Assembly (NCBI GenBank): GCA_023105745.1
Contig: JALGQZ010000013.1
Span: forward strand, 3,507,501 to 3,571,500
Reading direction: 5' to 3'
DNA: 64,000 bases
From: Austropuccinia psidii
Taxonomy: Eukaryota > Basidiomycota > Pucciniomycetes > Pucciniales > Sphaerophragmiaceae
Shown here: one piece after another, positions 46,887-58,713 of the stretch
Layout of the letters: each line of letters begins with the position of its first letter
How positions within the stretch are numbered: position 1 is the stretch's first letter
Position numbers and translations under genes: made by a program
Notes under the pieces: model-generated
What the model was told of the DNA's origin: nothing
The model's database searches: none
What the model saw: only the letters and a program-made list of their open reading frames with translations

Positions 46887-48428
46887 TGTGAGCTGGTGAG
46901 GTATATATAACATACCCATGAGGGCAAAAATAGCTTTATATACAGTTGATTCAGCTTGAACAGAATTTTCAATTGAAGTGAAAATAAACTATAAAAAAAA
47001 GTTATACTTTTTTTGGATAAACAAAGTTATAAGTATTATGTCATTTTTGGATTTTACACCAAAAATAACCTAGGGTACACCCATAGGGTGTTATACCCAA
47101 AAATGATTATTTCTTACTTTATTAAAAGATTTCAGAATCTAATAGTACAACTGAAACTTTTTTTGACATTTTTTAAAAATTGTTAAATTTAAGCTTAAAT
47201 AAGCTTAAATTTAAAGTTGCATAAGGTTTGTGTAAATATACCAAAATTTTAGTTAAAATTGAGGTGTTGTGTATACTTACTGAATTGGATAAATATTTGC
47301 CATAAAGGATGTAAATCCTTTGTGGGCTCAGTTGAAAAGGGTTTAAGGCCATAGTACGGCTTTCAATAAATAAAAGAGAAAAATCTACACAGAAAGGTGG
47401 GACAAAGGAAAAAGATCAAACAGAGCTGGCATACCCAAATTTTTGGATCTTCAAGGATTCAATTAAGGTTTTCTACCTGTATTGAAAGATTTTCAACCTT
47501 ATTTAAGCTTTGAGATTAGAATTTGATCCAAAGTTAAAGTTTAAGCTTGTTTTATCCCAATTTGGACAGGAATTCCAAGCTGCCAAAGGGTAAATCCCAA
47601 TATGCAAGCTTGCAATTAAGGTTTTAAAAGATTTCAAAGCTCAACTAAGCTTAAAGGGCTTAAGTAAGCTGAAAAGTTCAAATTTCAAAGCATTAAAACC
47701 TTATTGAGAGTTAAGGTTTGGTGTGTATTACTATTTGACATGGAAAAATAGTAATAACTTCAAAAATTCATTAAAATTCCAATTCTTAATAGATTTGCCT
47801 GGAATTCTCACATAGCCTACAATTTAATGTTTTCTGTGTATAATCTAAAATTTAAGTATCTTTTATAAACAGGTTTTATAGGTAATTAGCCTGGAAATTT
47901 ACTCTTTTAATGTTAATTGAAGAAAATTAAGATTTCTTTAAAAATTAATTGAAAATTGAGTTTGAGAGATTCTTCTTTGAAGCTCTATTTTTAAGTTGTT
48001 AACGTAATGAAATTTAATATAAATGAATTAATTCTATATCAAAACTTAAAATAATTAACCCAAATGAGGATTAAAGCTACTTGGAGTTAAGAATAACGCT
48101 GGTAACTTTCAATTGGATTTGAAAGTAAGTTACCTTAAGTTCAGAATCTTATTTTCAAGCATGGTTTTTCAGTTTTGACCTGAGCACGCTCTTCATATCC
48201 ATTATGAATCATGAGAGTTTCTCTGTAGACATAAAAAGAGTCTATTCATCACTTCTTTTGTACATCATTCATCATCAATCCAAATATATTAGACATTTAA
48301 ACAGGTAAAGGTTTATTAAATGCAAAATCTTATTATTAAAGTAACTCACAAGGTATGTTATTCTTCATTAAATCTTGAATTACAGAATTGAAATCATAGA
48401 ATTCAGATTATCTTTATAATCACCAATA
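46887..48428 (+). repeat. Left arm of a 3.6-kb inverted repeat (repeat H)
   Basis: Begins TGTGAGCTGGTGAGGTATAT and pairs in reverse complement with 50472-48929 at constant symmetry (positions sum to about 97359). Landmarks include ACAGAGCTGGCATACCCAA (47419, mirrored 49920), CCTGAGCACGCTC (48179, mirrored 49167) and ACATAAAAAGAGTCTATT (48229). TGTGAGC and the TATA-like ACATAAAAAG suggest an LTR in plus orientation. Confidence 0.75.
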
Positions 48429-48928
48429 ATTTATTTTATTTTATAAAATAATCATCTTAAATATCTTATAAAATTCAAAAATTCATCTTAAAAACTCTTT
48501 GAACAATATTTTTATTATCAAAAGTTGTTCTATCCTCAAAATATTGATTTTTTTCTGTGTCTTCAATTTATAATAACTATTTAATATAATAACTGTTGTA
48601 TTTAACTTGTTGTATTAAGTATATATTACAGGTGAGTGTTTCTCTGAAGTTCTATATATTTTATCTATTATTAGTTTTTTTTATATTGGATTTTTTTATA
48701 AGAATTATTTCTGAACATTGGGTGTGATAATTCTTCTATAAATAATATCTATATTATTTATAAGTGGTTAAATATTCATATTTTACATGTGTAATTGTCT
48801 CATTAATAGATTTACACCTCTTATTGTTATAGTTGTCAGTGACTAAAACAATAGTAGAATAATTATAATATATTATAGATATTAGGATTTTTTATTATTA
48901 AATCATTTAATAATATCATTATTTTCAT
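48429..48928. other. Spacer of the inverted H pair
   Basis: About 500 bp of AT-rich sequence in which I can no longer see pairing. ATATATTACA (48623-48632) would suit an LTR end for the left arm. No coding. Confidence 0.4.
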
Positions 48929-50472
48929 ATTGGTGATTACAACAATAATCAGAATTCTATGATTTTAATTCTTTGATTTAAGATTAATAAAGAATAAAAT
49001 AAAACAAGAATTAATTTAATAATAAAGTTTTTTATGTAACAAAAAATTACCTGTTTAAATGCTTGATATAATTGGATTGACAATGAATGGTGGAGAAAAA
49101 CAGCGATTAATAGACTCTTTTTATGTCTTCAGAGAAGCTATCATGATTTGTAATGGATATAGAGGGCGTGCTCAGGTAAAAACTGAAACAAAATTCTTAA
49201 AAATAAGGTTCTTAACTTAAGGTAACTTATTTTTAATTCCAATTTAAAGTTACCAGTGTTATTCTAATCTCCAAGTAGCTTTAATCCTCATTTGGATTAA
49301 TTATTTTGAATTTTAATATAAGATAAGTTTATTTATATTAAATTTCATCACATGAACAACTTGGAAATAGAGTTTCAAGCAGAAATATCTTAAACTCAAT
49401 TTTTAGTTAATTTGCAAAGAAATCCTCATTTTCTTTAAGTATAATTCAAAGAGTAAATTTCCAGGCTAATTACCAATAAAACCTTTTTATAAAAGATATT
49501 TGAAATTTATGGTATACACAGCTAACATTAAATTGTAAGCTTTGTGAAAACTTCAGGCAAATCCATTAAAAATTGGATTTTTAATGAATTTTTGAAGTTA
49601 TTGCTATTTTTCCACATAAAATAGCAATACACACCAAACCTTAACTTTTGATAAGGTTTTAATGCTTGTAAATTCAAAGTTTTAAGCTTCTTTAGGTTTT
49701 TGAAGCTTGATTAAGCTTTGACAGTTCTTCAAACCTTAATTTCAAGCTTGAATATTGGGATGTATCCTTTGAAAGCTTAAAATTCCTGTCTAGATTGGGA
49801 TAAAAACAGTTTAAAAGTTACAGTTGGATTAAAGTCTAATCTCAAAGTTTAAACAAGGATGAAAATCTCCCAATACAGGTGGAAAACCTTAATTGAATCC
49901 TTGCAGATCCAAAAAGTTGGGTATGCCAGCTCTGTTTGATCTTTTTCCTTTGTCCCACCTTTTTGTGTGGATTTTTACCTTTTATTTATTTAAAGCCATA
50001 CTACGGCCTTAAACCCTTTTAAAATGAGCCCACGCAGGATTTACATCCTGTATGGCAAATCCTTAGCCAATTCAGTAAATATACACAACACCTTAATTTT
50101 AGCTAAAATTTTGGTATGTTTGCATAAGCTTTATGCAACTTTAAATTTAAGTTTATTTAAGCTTAAATTTAAAAATTTGAAAGAATTTTTAACAAAGTTT
50201 CAATTCTACTATGAGATTCTTAAATCTTCCAATAACATAAGAAATAATCATTTTTGGGTATAAAACCCTGTGGGTGTACCCTAGGTTATTTTTGGTGTGG
50301 AATTCAAAAATGACATAATAATTATGACTTTGCTTATCCAAAGAAAGATATACTTATTTTTTATTATTTTTTATTTTAAATTAAATTGAAAATTCTGTTC
50401 AAGACTGAATCAACTGTATATAAAGCTATTTGTGGCTTTATGGGTATGTCATATATACCACACAGGCTCACA
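48929..50472 (-). repeat. Right arm of the 3.6-kb inverted repeat (repeat H)
   Basis: Mirror image of 46887-48428, ending CACACAGGCTCACA. Its terminal half also recurs in direct orientation at 62506-63495. It joins dead pol sequence without a visible target duplication. Confidence 0.75.
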
Positions 50473-52009
50473 ATGAACCACATGGAACTATCAAAGGCCA
50501 TGAAGTGGAAATTATGCATAATGTGGAAGGATCTTACCCTCCACTATTAAGAAGCCCGGCTTACTCAGCTAGCCCTAGAGCTAGAGAAGCATTGAAAACT
50601 CATATTGATGAGCTTATGAAACTGGGAGTTCTTAGAAAAGCTGGGCACAATGAAGAAGTAGAAGTTACAACTCCTATGATCATTACTTGAAATAATTATA
50701 AATCAAGGATATTTGGTGATTTTAGAGCATTGAATACCTACAATATTCCAGATAGGTATCCAATCCCTAGAAACTATGAAGCTTTGACTTGTATATCCAA
50801 AGTAAAATTTGTCACTTCTATGGATGCCTTAAAGGTTTTCATCAGAGTGTTTTGATACCTAATGCTAAGAAATTATTGAGGATAATTTCTCATTGTGGTA
50901 TTTATGAATACTTGAGGATGCCTTTTGGTATTAAAAAAATACCCTCTCATTATCAAAGAATGATGAATACTATTTTCCCACATGAATTATAAGGGTAATG
51001 GTTTATCATTTATATTGATGACATTATAATTTGTTAAGACACCTGGAAATTGCACTTAGAGAGACTTTCATTAGTACTTAAGAAGATTATTCAAGTGAAA
51101 ATGAAGATATCTCTCAAAAAATGTAATTTTGGGTTTCATGAGCTGAAAGCTCTAGGACATGTAGTCTCAGGACTGAGCCTTGGTGTTGATAAATACAAAT
51201 TGGCTGAAGCTTTACTGAAACAAATGCCAAGAACAAAAAAATGATGTCTTTCTTAGGGTTTGCCAGTTATTACAGGCAACACCTTAGAGATTTTTCAATC
51301 CTTGCCAAATCATTGTACAGAATTTGTGATCAACAAACTGTCTTTGAAATGACACAGGAAAGTATTCAAGAATATGAAAAAATCAAGTATGCCTTGACTA
51401 TTTTGCCATTACTATTGATGCCAGACTAGAAACTTCCTTTCAAGATTTATATTGATGCATGTGGTGGAAGTCTAGGTGCAGCTCTTCATCAAGTTGAAAT
51501 TTTCAATTACAAGCCTTATAAAGGTCCAATTTGGTTTATCTCAAGACAAATCAAACCTACTGATCCAAGATATGGAGCTAGCCAAAAGGATTGTCTTTGC
51601 CTTGTGTGGGCTTTAGAGAATCTTCATTTTTATCTTGATGGTAGTGTGCTTGAAGTAATTACTTATTTTAATGCAGTAAAATAACTCCTCAAAATGAAAA
51701 CTCCAAACAGACACATGTTGAGATGGCAGATTGCTATACAGGAATAAGAAGGAAAGATTACCATAGTACATAACGCTGGAAATATTCACAAGAATGCTGA
51801 TTGATTGAGTAGATCGAAATTACCCAATACACCTGAAAATCCTGCCTATTTTCTTAAAAGTGCAGAACCTCAGATTCCAATTGAAGGAATTAAAATCACA
51901 GATGTGGGAACAGAATTCTTTGAAGAAGTTAGAGAAAGCTATAAGCCGGATAAGAATTGTCATATTCTTACTGCTCTACTTGACAAAGATTGCAAAGATG
52001 AACCTTTGG
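50473..52009 (+). pseudogene. Dead Ty3/gypsy pol fragment (RT and RNase H)
   Basis: Collinear with element C from 57440 on. RT blocks are GHEVEIMHNVEGSYPPLL, FGDFRALNTYNIPDRYPIP, SHCGIYEYLRMPFGIKK and WFIIYIDDIIIC. RNase H blocks are [44 protein letters not shown] and VHNAGNIHKNAD. Many stops break it, including expected Trp codons now TGA (50688-50690) or TAG (51427-51429). The 5' side is cut by repeat H. The 3' side ends in KDCKDEPL at the 5' LTR of element C. Confidence 0.85.
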
Positions 52010-53936
52010 TGTGAACCTTTGAGATATGACCACATACCCAAAAAGGTCACAAGAAATATTTAAAATAATTATACATTAAAAATAATTACCTTAAAACTAA
52101 AAAAATGAAAATCCAATGAATAAACAGGTGAAATAAATTATACCATTGGATTCCCCATGGTAAAATACACATGTACCATTTTTATGGCATATCTGTAAAA
52201 TCAATATTTAATGAGTTATAAGTAATAATACCTTATAAAAAACACAAATCCTTAATTATTTCAAACGCCAATGAAACAACATGTGAGATGAATGGTACCA
52301 TTGGATCCTCCATAAATTTCCACATATAAAACAATTAAGAAGCTAAACTCCAAAGTCAATAATTAAGGAGTTAAGCTGAATATATGCACTTTTTTGGTCA
52401 ACGCATATATTCAAGGATTTTAGCTAATATCTTTTGGAATATGTATGATAGAGTGATGAACCAAAAATAAAGTCATCACGTAATTACTGTAAAAAGACAG
52501 ATATGAAGTTTACTTTACAAGCTATAAACAAGGTTAAAACCTGTAAGGGATTATTGATTAAAATCAATAGAGCTGTTGACCACTTTGTTGTGAAAGTGGT
52601 CCAAACTTAAAAAGAAGTAGACAGTTGGATTCTACTAGTTCATTTGTGAAGAATGATGTATTTTTTATTATAATATTCAAGGTATAACCCCTTGAAATCA
52701 TGGTTTGAAGTTTAAAATATTGAATTTGACAGAAAAGATGAGTTACAAGAAAAATCATCAAAAATAGAGTTTTGATGATGTAATGAAATGCTCTTGGCAT
52801 AATAATGAGGTTATTCCCAGCTATGAGAATTAACTCTCTTAATTTCTGTAGCATGTAAAACTTAAAAGGTATTAAAGATCAAAGTTTGAGCTTAATTTGA
52901 TCATTTATGATCACTCACTGTAACCTTAAATCAAGTTTAACAGTCATCTCAGTGATAAAATTGATTAATACCATTAGTTTATTATTGAAACTAATAAAAT
53001 ACACAAATTTTGGGGTTCTTCCAAGCCTTGACGTCATCAAACTTAGAGCTATAGTGATAACTCTAAATAATGGCGTAATAATAAGATAAGATGGTTTGAT
53101 CATGATGTAATCATCACCAAACCTTCAAATATTGATCAATTCCAGTGGATATGATCAGTACACGTCTACTAGAAGCCTGTTGGACTCTAGGAGGGAGTTA
53201 TTCACTATAAATAGAGCTCTTTTTACTCTGTTTTCCCCTCAGACGCTTACAAAACATTAAATCATTAAATAAAAAGGTAATTTCTTTCTTCTTTATACAT
53301 AAAACTTTTATATTATTAAAAACCAAAAATCATCTTATAATAATCTTCATCTTTGACATGATTATTACAATTATTCAACTGTTTTGTTTAAATTTCTCTT
53401 AAAAACCTGAATTCCATGTAAAATCAAGAAAAATTGTAATTTCTCTTAAAACTTATTGTAACTACAATTCAAATAAGTTGTATTTACATTTCTAGGTGTA
53501 AATTTATTCAAAATAATTATATTAAGCATTAAAAGTAGATTCTTTCTCTTATTATAATAATTTTTCTCTATTATTACTTTTTAATAATTCTATAATTAAT
53601 ATAAATAGTATTTATATTAATTTATAACTTTAAGGTTGGTAATATTATTGTTATCAATTGTTTTTTATTAATAGAAAACAATTTTTTATGCCTTTATTAT
53701 TTATTGGTAACAATAATAAAGTGCTTTTAAATATATTAATTATCTTATATTAATATATTTATTTTATATATATTATTATATTTATTTAATAATATAATTA
53801 TTTTACGCCATAATTATAATAAATCTTTATTATTATAATTATTTTTATCTTATCGATTTCATTTATAAGGACATTCATAGTACAATGAGTAAGATATCGG
53901 TAATTTTCACTTATTTTTTCATAGTCAAACCTTACA
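52010..53936 (+). repeat. 5' LTR of element C
   Basis: 1.93 kb, starting TGTGAACC and ending ACCTTACA. It interrupts the older pol at 52009. TTTGGGGGCTGGCCC follows it; TGGGGGCTGGCC at 53939 is a candidate primer-binding site, tRNA unknown. Confidence 0.85.
53206..53214 (+). promoter_or_regulatory. TATA box in LTR C
   Basis: CTATAAATAGAGCTC, conserved at 61767-61775 in the other LTR and in the direction of transcription. Confidence 0.5.
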
Positions 53937-54409
53937 TTTGGGGGCTGGCCCTGATATTTACTCTAAAAGACCTTTAAGAATATTCTAATTGGGTTTATCC
54001 AATAATAAATTATAATTCTAATCATAAAGTTATATGATAATTTTATATTTATTGATTTTGAAAGCTATTGAGGCATTTGGAAAGCAATTGTACTGTCTTA
54101 CACGTGGTTCTTTACATCCTTAGACTTGCAAAAACTTTCTTTGAGTGACTCTAGTGATTAAAAAAGATATTTTACAAATTAAAAATAATTTTATAAAAGA
54201 ATCATATTCATTTTTATTTTATTCTTTAAAAAAAACCATAAAAAATATTAAAAACCAATAAAAAGGTTATTTTATTCATTTTAATTTCATTTCTTTAATT
54301 ATTTTCACTTTTTAAAAGATATAAAAGCAATTTTTACGTGGAAAATTGCCATATCTTACCAAAAATAACACTTTTATATAAAAGACTTATATTTATTTGT
54401 CTTTTTTAG

Positions 54410-54544
54410 TGTTTGAAGACAACCAAACCACTGTTGAAAGATTGGTGGAAGAAACTTGTCAAAGTTACCCAACACAAATAATCACTAAGAAAAAGAAAGC
54501 CAAGAAATTGGACTTTCCAGGACCCACTATTCAGGACTCTGAAG
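54410..54544 (+). other. Spliced leader-exon candidate of element C
   Basis: CTTTTTTAG (acceptor, ending 54409) precedes an open stretch FEDNQTTVERLVEETCQSYP, then KKKKAKKLDF, then PGPTIQDSE, which ends at donor GAAG|GTGAGT (54544/54545). Joining to the acceptor CTACCAG (54633) keeps a reading frame open for another 51 codons to TGA 54786-54788, in a frame different from the gag ATG at 54623. Either an N-terminal extension or a small overlapping protein is possible. Confidence 0.35.
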
Positions 54545-54622
54545 GTGAGTACCTCATTTATAAATTTCCATAAGAAGAATTCCTGCTCTGAAATCTTCTT
54601 ATTTCTTATTTTTTCTTGAAAT

Positions 54623-56170
54623 ATGACTACCAGAAGAGGCTCCCAATACTCCATCCAATCAGATGGAGCTGGACTCAGAGGTAGAATTGATTCCTCAAAA
54701 GGGAAAAGGAAGGGCAATATCCCCAGTGGAACACAATCCACACAAGGAAGTGCCTTATCCCAAAGGCAAGTCCCAGAAATGCCCCTGATATCTGAACCAG
54801 AATTGGAACTAAGTATGAGTGACTCAAACAGGTACAAATCACATTCAGAGGGCTCAAATAGACATTTACATGAGCCAGTACAAACAGTGCTACATGGTTT
54901 ACAAGGAAAAAGATGGGGAAATGTTGCCCCAAATACACCAAGGAGTGATGAACTCCTGGCACATCCTGAAAAATTTCCTCAAAGAGGAGAAAATAGTGAG
55001 ATACTCCAATGGATGGAATCCACTATCATCCAAACCTCAAATCAAAAAGATCAAGGATTATCATGCCAAAAAGAAGGAGGCAACCAAGGAAGAAGCCCCA
55101 GTAGCTTCTACCAGCAAGCCCCAAGCCAACCCACTTCCCCAATAAGGGAAGAAGAACAAGAAAAAGAATTGGAAAAAACCATATTCCCCAAGCTACAGGA
55201 TCCCCAAAATCCAAAAAGATGCCATGGACAATGTCTTCAACATGGCCAGAACTTTGATGGAATTCAAAGACAAAGAGGAGCAAAGAATGAGACAACCCCA
55301 TTTCCCAAAGAAATAACCTTGTCTCCTGATGTTGTAAATACTTTAACAGAGCTTAAAAATAGTATTTTACCTCTTAAAGACATTGAAAATAGTTTATTAT
55401 CTTTCCAAGAAATAAATAACAGATTATCATCTTTAACAAAACTTGTTGTACAAAATAAAAAAGAAATTGATAACATAAAATTTATGATTGAAAATAATAA
55501 ACCAAAAGTATTCATTGATAATACTCGGAAATTAATACAAGGACAACAAGAGTTGTATAAATACATAAGTGATATCAAAGAAAAAACTTTGACAATATAT
55601 TATGACGTGAAGATTGATAATCTTACAGAAAAATTAAACAAATTAAGCATTTCTGTAGAAAAATTTGAAGAAAAGACTTCATCACACCAAAAATTACTTT
55701 TGGACCATGTGGAAAAAAGTGATGAAGCAAGAATGCATCTGAAAGATGACATACAAAGTGAAATAAGGCTTATTACTGAAAAAATGGATAAAATTAATGT
55801 GGCTAACTCAAATATGCCAAAGTTATCAACACCATTTTCCCACATAAGAAGCCCTGTTAAGACAAAAGAGGAATTAACAAATTCATTCATAACAGACTTG
55901 AGTCACCAAGACAATAACCAAGTCTTAATGAAGGAAGCACCTCAATTAAAAGAATGGCCAACATTCACAGGAGAAGGTGAATATGACCACATACCATTTA
56001 TCAAAAGAATTGACATTCTACAAGAAGATTCTGCCATACCAGATGAATTAATCACTGCAAGATTACATTCATTGTTTGAAAAATCTGCAAAAAGATGGTA
56101 TTATGGCATAAGGCAAACAAATGGCAAAAATACCTGGTCTTGGTGGAAACAAGAAATAATCACCAAGTAG
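54623..56170 (+). pseudogene. Gag of element C (N-terminal and capsid part)
   Basis: 515 codons from ATG (TTRRGSQYSIQSDGAG). The first ~210 residues are polar and low-complexity. A helical coiled-coil region follows (about 230-400, ending FSHIRSPVKTK). A retrotransposon-gag capsid domain comes last (APQLKEWPTFTGEGEY, RWYYGIRQTNGKNTWSWWKQ). It stops at TAG 56168-56170, where the next residues (ANDAWSYKIE) show that the frame once continued. The expected codon is Trp TGG, a G to A change. Confidence 0.8.
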
Positions 56171-56974
56171 GCTAATGATGCCTGGAGCTACAAGATAGAA
56201 AATGAATTTGAGAATTCTTTCTTTGACCCAGAGAAAGATAAACCTTTAACTTGGTTCTTAAAGCAAGTTGAAAGACTCAATGCATTGTACCCAGAAATGT
56301 CACAGAAAATGGTGCACATGAAAATACTTAAAAAATGTGGAGGAGAGCTAGAACATGCCCTAAGAAGCAGGTGTATGGAACCATGCTCCACAGAAGAGTA
56401 TATCAATGCACTAGAAGACATAGTGACAAGGACAAAAATTGGAAGAACTTGGAAGAAATTGGACATTAAAAGTACAAATAAACCATTTATAAAAAGAGAT
56501 AAATCAAATGAATCTTTCAAGCCCAATACATCCAACAATAATGAGAAAAGAAAATGCCATAAATGTGGAGGTATTGGACATTTAGCCAATAATTTCCTCA
56601 AAAAGGCAAAGATTAATGAAACTGTGGAAACAGAAAACCACAATGACAAAGAGGAGGAATCTGACTCTGAAAAAGAAACAGAAGAGTCAGAAAGTTCTGA
56701 AAGTGATGAAATTAATATAATTAATGCAAAAATTAATAATATTGATATAATTTATGAAGTACTTGTTGTTAACTCAAGCTTAACACAAGTTGAGACATCT
56801 GACACAAACCTGACAAATATACAAGATGCCAAAATGTACAGAACCAAACCTGCAAAAGGAATGGGATATACAGCTGGAAAATCAAGTATAAGTATTGTTT
56901 TGGTTAATAACCAAGAAGGAAAAGTGAACTTGGATACAGGAGCATATTGCACCTGTGTTGGGAAATGTATTTAA
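56171..56974 (+). pseudogene. Gag C-terminus, zinc knuckle and protease start of element C
   Basis: Continues gag: LTWFLKQVERLNALYPEMSQ, KILKKCGGELEHALRSRC and EPCSTEEYINALED. A zinc knuckle CHKCGGIGHLANNF follows, in which the last ligand Cys is Phe (TTC for TGC), so it is broken. After an acidic linker comes the protease motif VNLDTGAYCTCVG (DTG at about 56932-56940). The frame is then lost by a frameshift near 56950-56970 and continues in the overlapping frame that starts at 56947. Confidence 0.75.
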
Positions 56975-57873
56975 AAACCATTGTCCCAGACTGGCAAGAA
57001 AAACTTATTCCAATACAAGGTGTCAAATTTAGTAGTGCAAGTGAGAGCATGAAGCCCCTTGGAATAATTGATTTAACACTAATTTTTCCTCACCCTTCAC
57101 AATGTGTCAGAATTAAAGTAGAGTTTGTAGTGATGGACAACTGTACTAGTAATCACTTCATACTTGGAAATGACTACTTATCAATTTATGGCATAGATAT
57201 CTCTAACCAAAAAGATAGATATTTTACCATAGGAGACAGCAAAATCCAAAAGTTTGACTTCTTAAATAACAAAAAACAAATTACAGTTATTAATAATGAA
57301 GAGAAAAGTCCAGAAAAGGAACTTTTTATATCTGAACAACTCAAAGAGTCAGAATTCAATCAAGAATTAACAGAAAAAATGAAAGAAAAATTGATTGACC
57401 TCTTATTTAAGTACAAAAATGCCTTTGCAACTGACAAGGAGCCACTAGGTGCCATAATTGGGCATGAAGTGGATATAATTCTTAATGTGGAAAAACCTTA
57501 CCCACCTTTACTAAGTAGACCTGCTTACCCAGCTAGTCCAAGGGCTAGAGAAGCCTTAGAGGTACACATTAAAGAATTAATGGACCTTGGAGTATTAAGA
57601 AAGGTAGGACATAATGAACAGATAGAGGTCACTACACCTGTCATTATAGCTTGGCATAATGGAAAATCAAGGATGGTAGGAGACTTCAGAGCCCTGAACA
57701 CCTATACCATTCCAGACAGATACCTAATACCCAGAATCCATGAGACATTGACACGATTGTCACAAGCTAAGTTCATTACAGCCATGGATGCCTTAAAGGG
57801 TTTTCATCAAAATGTCTTCACAGACAATGCCAAGAAACTACTAAGGATAATAGCCTACTGTGGGATTTTCTAA
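56947..57873 (+). pseudogene. Protease C-terminus and RT N-terminal half of element C
   Basis: The protease continues YLKTIVPDWQEKLIPIQGVK and FILGNDYLSIYGIDI. RT begins at about 57400 (FATDKEPLGAIIGHEVDI, PAYPASPRAREALE, MVGDFRALNTYTIPDRYLIP, FITAMDALKGFHQNVF). It stops at TAA 57871-57873 inside a YEYLRMPFG-type motif where the sister copy at 50906 has GAA, so the stop is a G to T change. Confidence 0.8.
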
Positions 57874-58400
57874 TACTTAAGAATGCCATTTGGCATAAAA
57901 AATGCACCTTCCCATTATCAAAGGATGATGAATACCATATTTCCTGAAGAATTATCAGAAGGATGGTTAATTATCTATATTGATGATATCATAGTTTGCT
58001 CAGAAACTTGGGAAAATCACCTTACAATACTAGAAAGGGTACTACAAAAAATAATGCAAGTGAATATGAATATTTCCTTGAAAAAGTGTCATTTTGCATA
58101 CAGTGAACTAAAAGCACTAGGACATGTTGTATCTGGACTTAGTCTAGGCATAGACAAGAATAAAGTAGCGGCAGTACTACTTAAGCCAATGCCTCAAACC
58201 AAAAATAAATGCAATCATTTCTAGGATTTGCTGGTTACTATAGACAGAATATAAAGGACTTTGCAAAAATTGCTAAATCCTTGTATAAGCTATATGACCA
58301 ACAAACAGTCTATGAAATGACAGAAGAAAGAGTCAATGCATATGAAGAATTAAAAAAATTCCTTAAGAAATGCCCCATTTCTTCTAATGCCAGATTGTAA
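57874..58400 (+). pseudogene. RT catalytic and thumb region of element C
   Basis: YLRMPFGIKNAPSHYQRMMN and the active site LIIYIDDIIVCSETW (YIDD intact) are followed by LGHVVSGLSLGIDKNK. A frameshift near 58210 then leads to [20 protein letters not shown] and [18 protein letters not shown]. Another frameshift follows near 58385-58400. Confidence 0.8.
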
Positions 58401-58713
58401 ACTACCCTTCAAACTGTACATTGATGCTTGTGGAGAAGGACTAGGTGCTGCACTACACCAGACACAAATTATCAATGATAAACCAGTAGAAGGACCAATT
58501 TGTTTTATTTCAAGACAAATAAAGACAACAGAAGCAAGATATGAAGCAAGCCAAATGGAATACCTCTGCTTAGTGTGGGCTTTAGAAAAATTGAATTATT
58601 ACTTGGATGGAACAGTATTTGATGTGATTACAGACTGTAATGCTGTAAAATCTCTATTAAATATGAAAACTCCAAATATACATATGCTGAGATGGCAAAT
58701 TGCTATCCAATAG
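58387..58713 (+). pseudogene. RNase H of element C
   Basis: [39 protein letters not shown] and [14 protein letters not shown] keep the catalytic D-E-D. The Trp expected after MPD is Cys. It stops at TAG 58711-58713 just before [14 protein letters not shown], the continuation of the domain. Confidence 0.8.

Noticed and set aside
50024..50263. Conserved short frame (SPRRIYILYGKSLANSVN...) also found at 63040-63231
   Set aside because: It is conserved only because both lie in repeat H. The inverted copy does not keep it open, and it spans the LTR-like non-coding part.
54406..56649. Several long minus-strand frames opposite gag of element C
   Set aside because: They are antisense to a recognisable gag with capsid and zinc-knuckle motifs and carry no motifs of their own.
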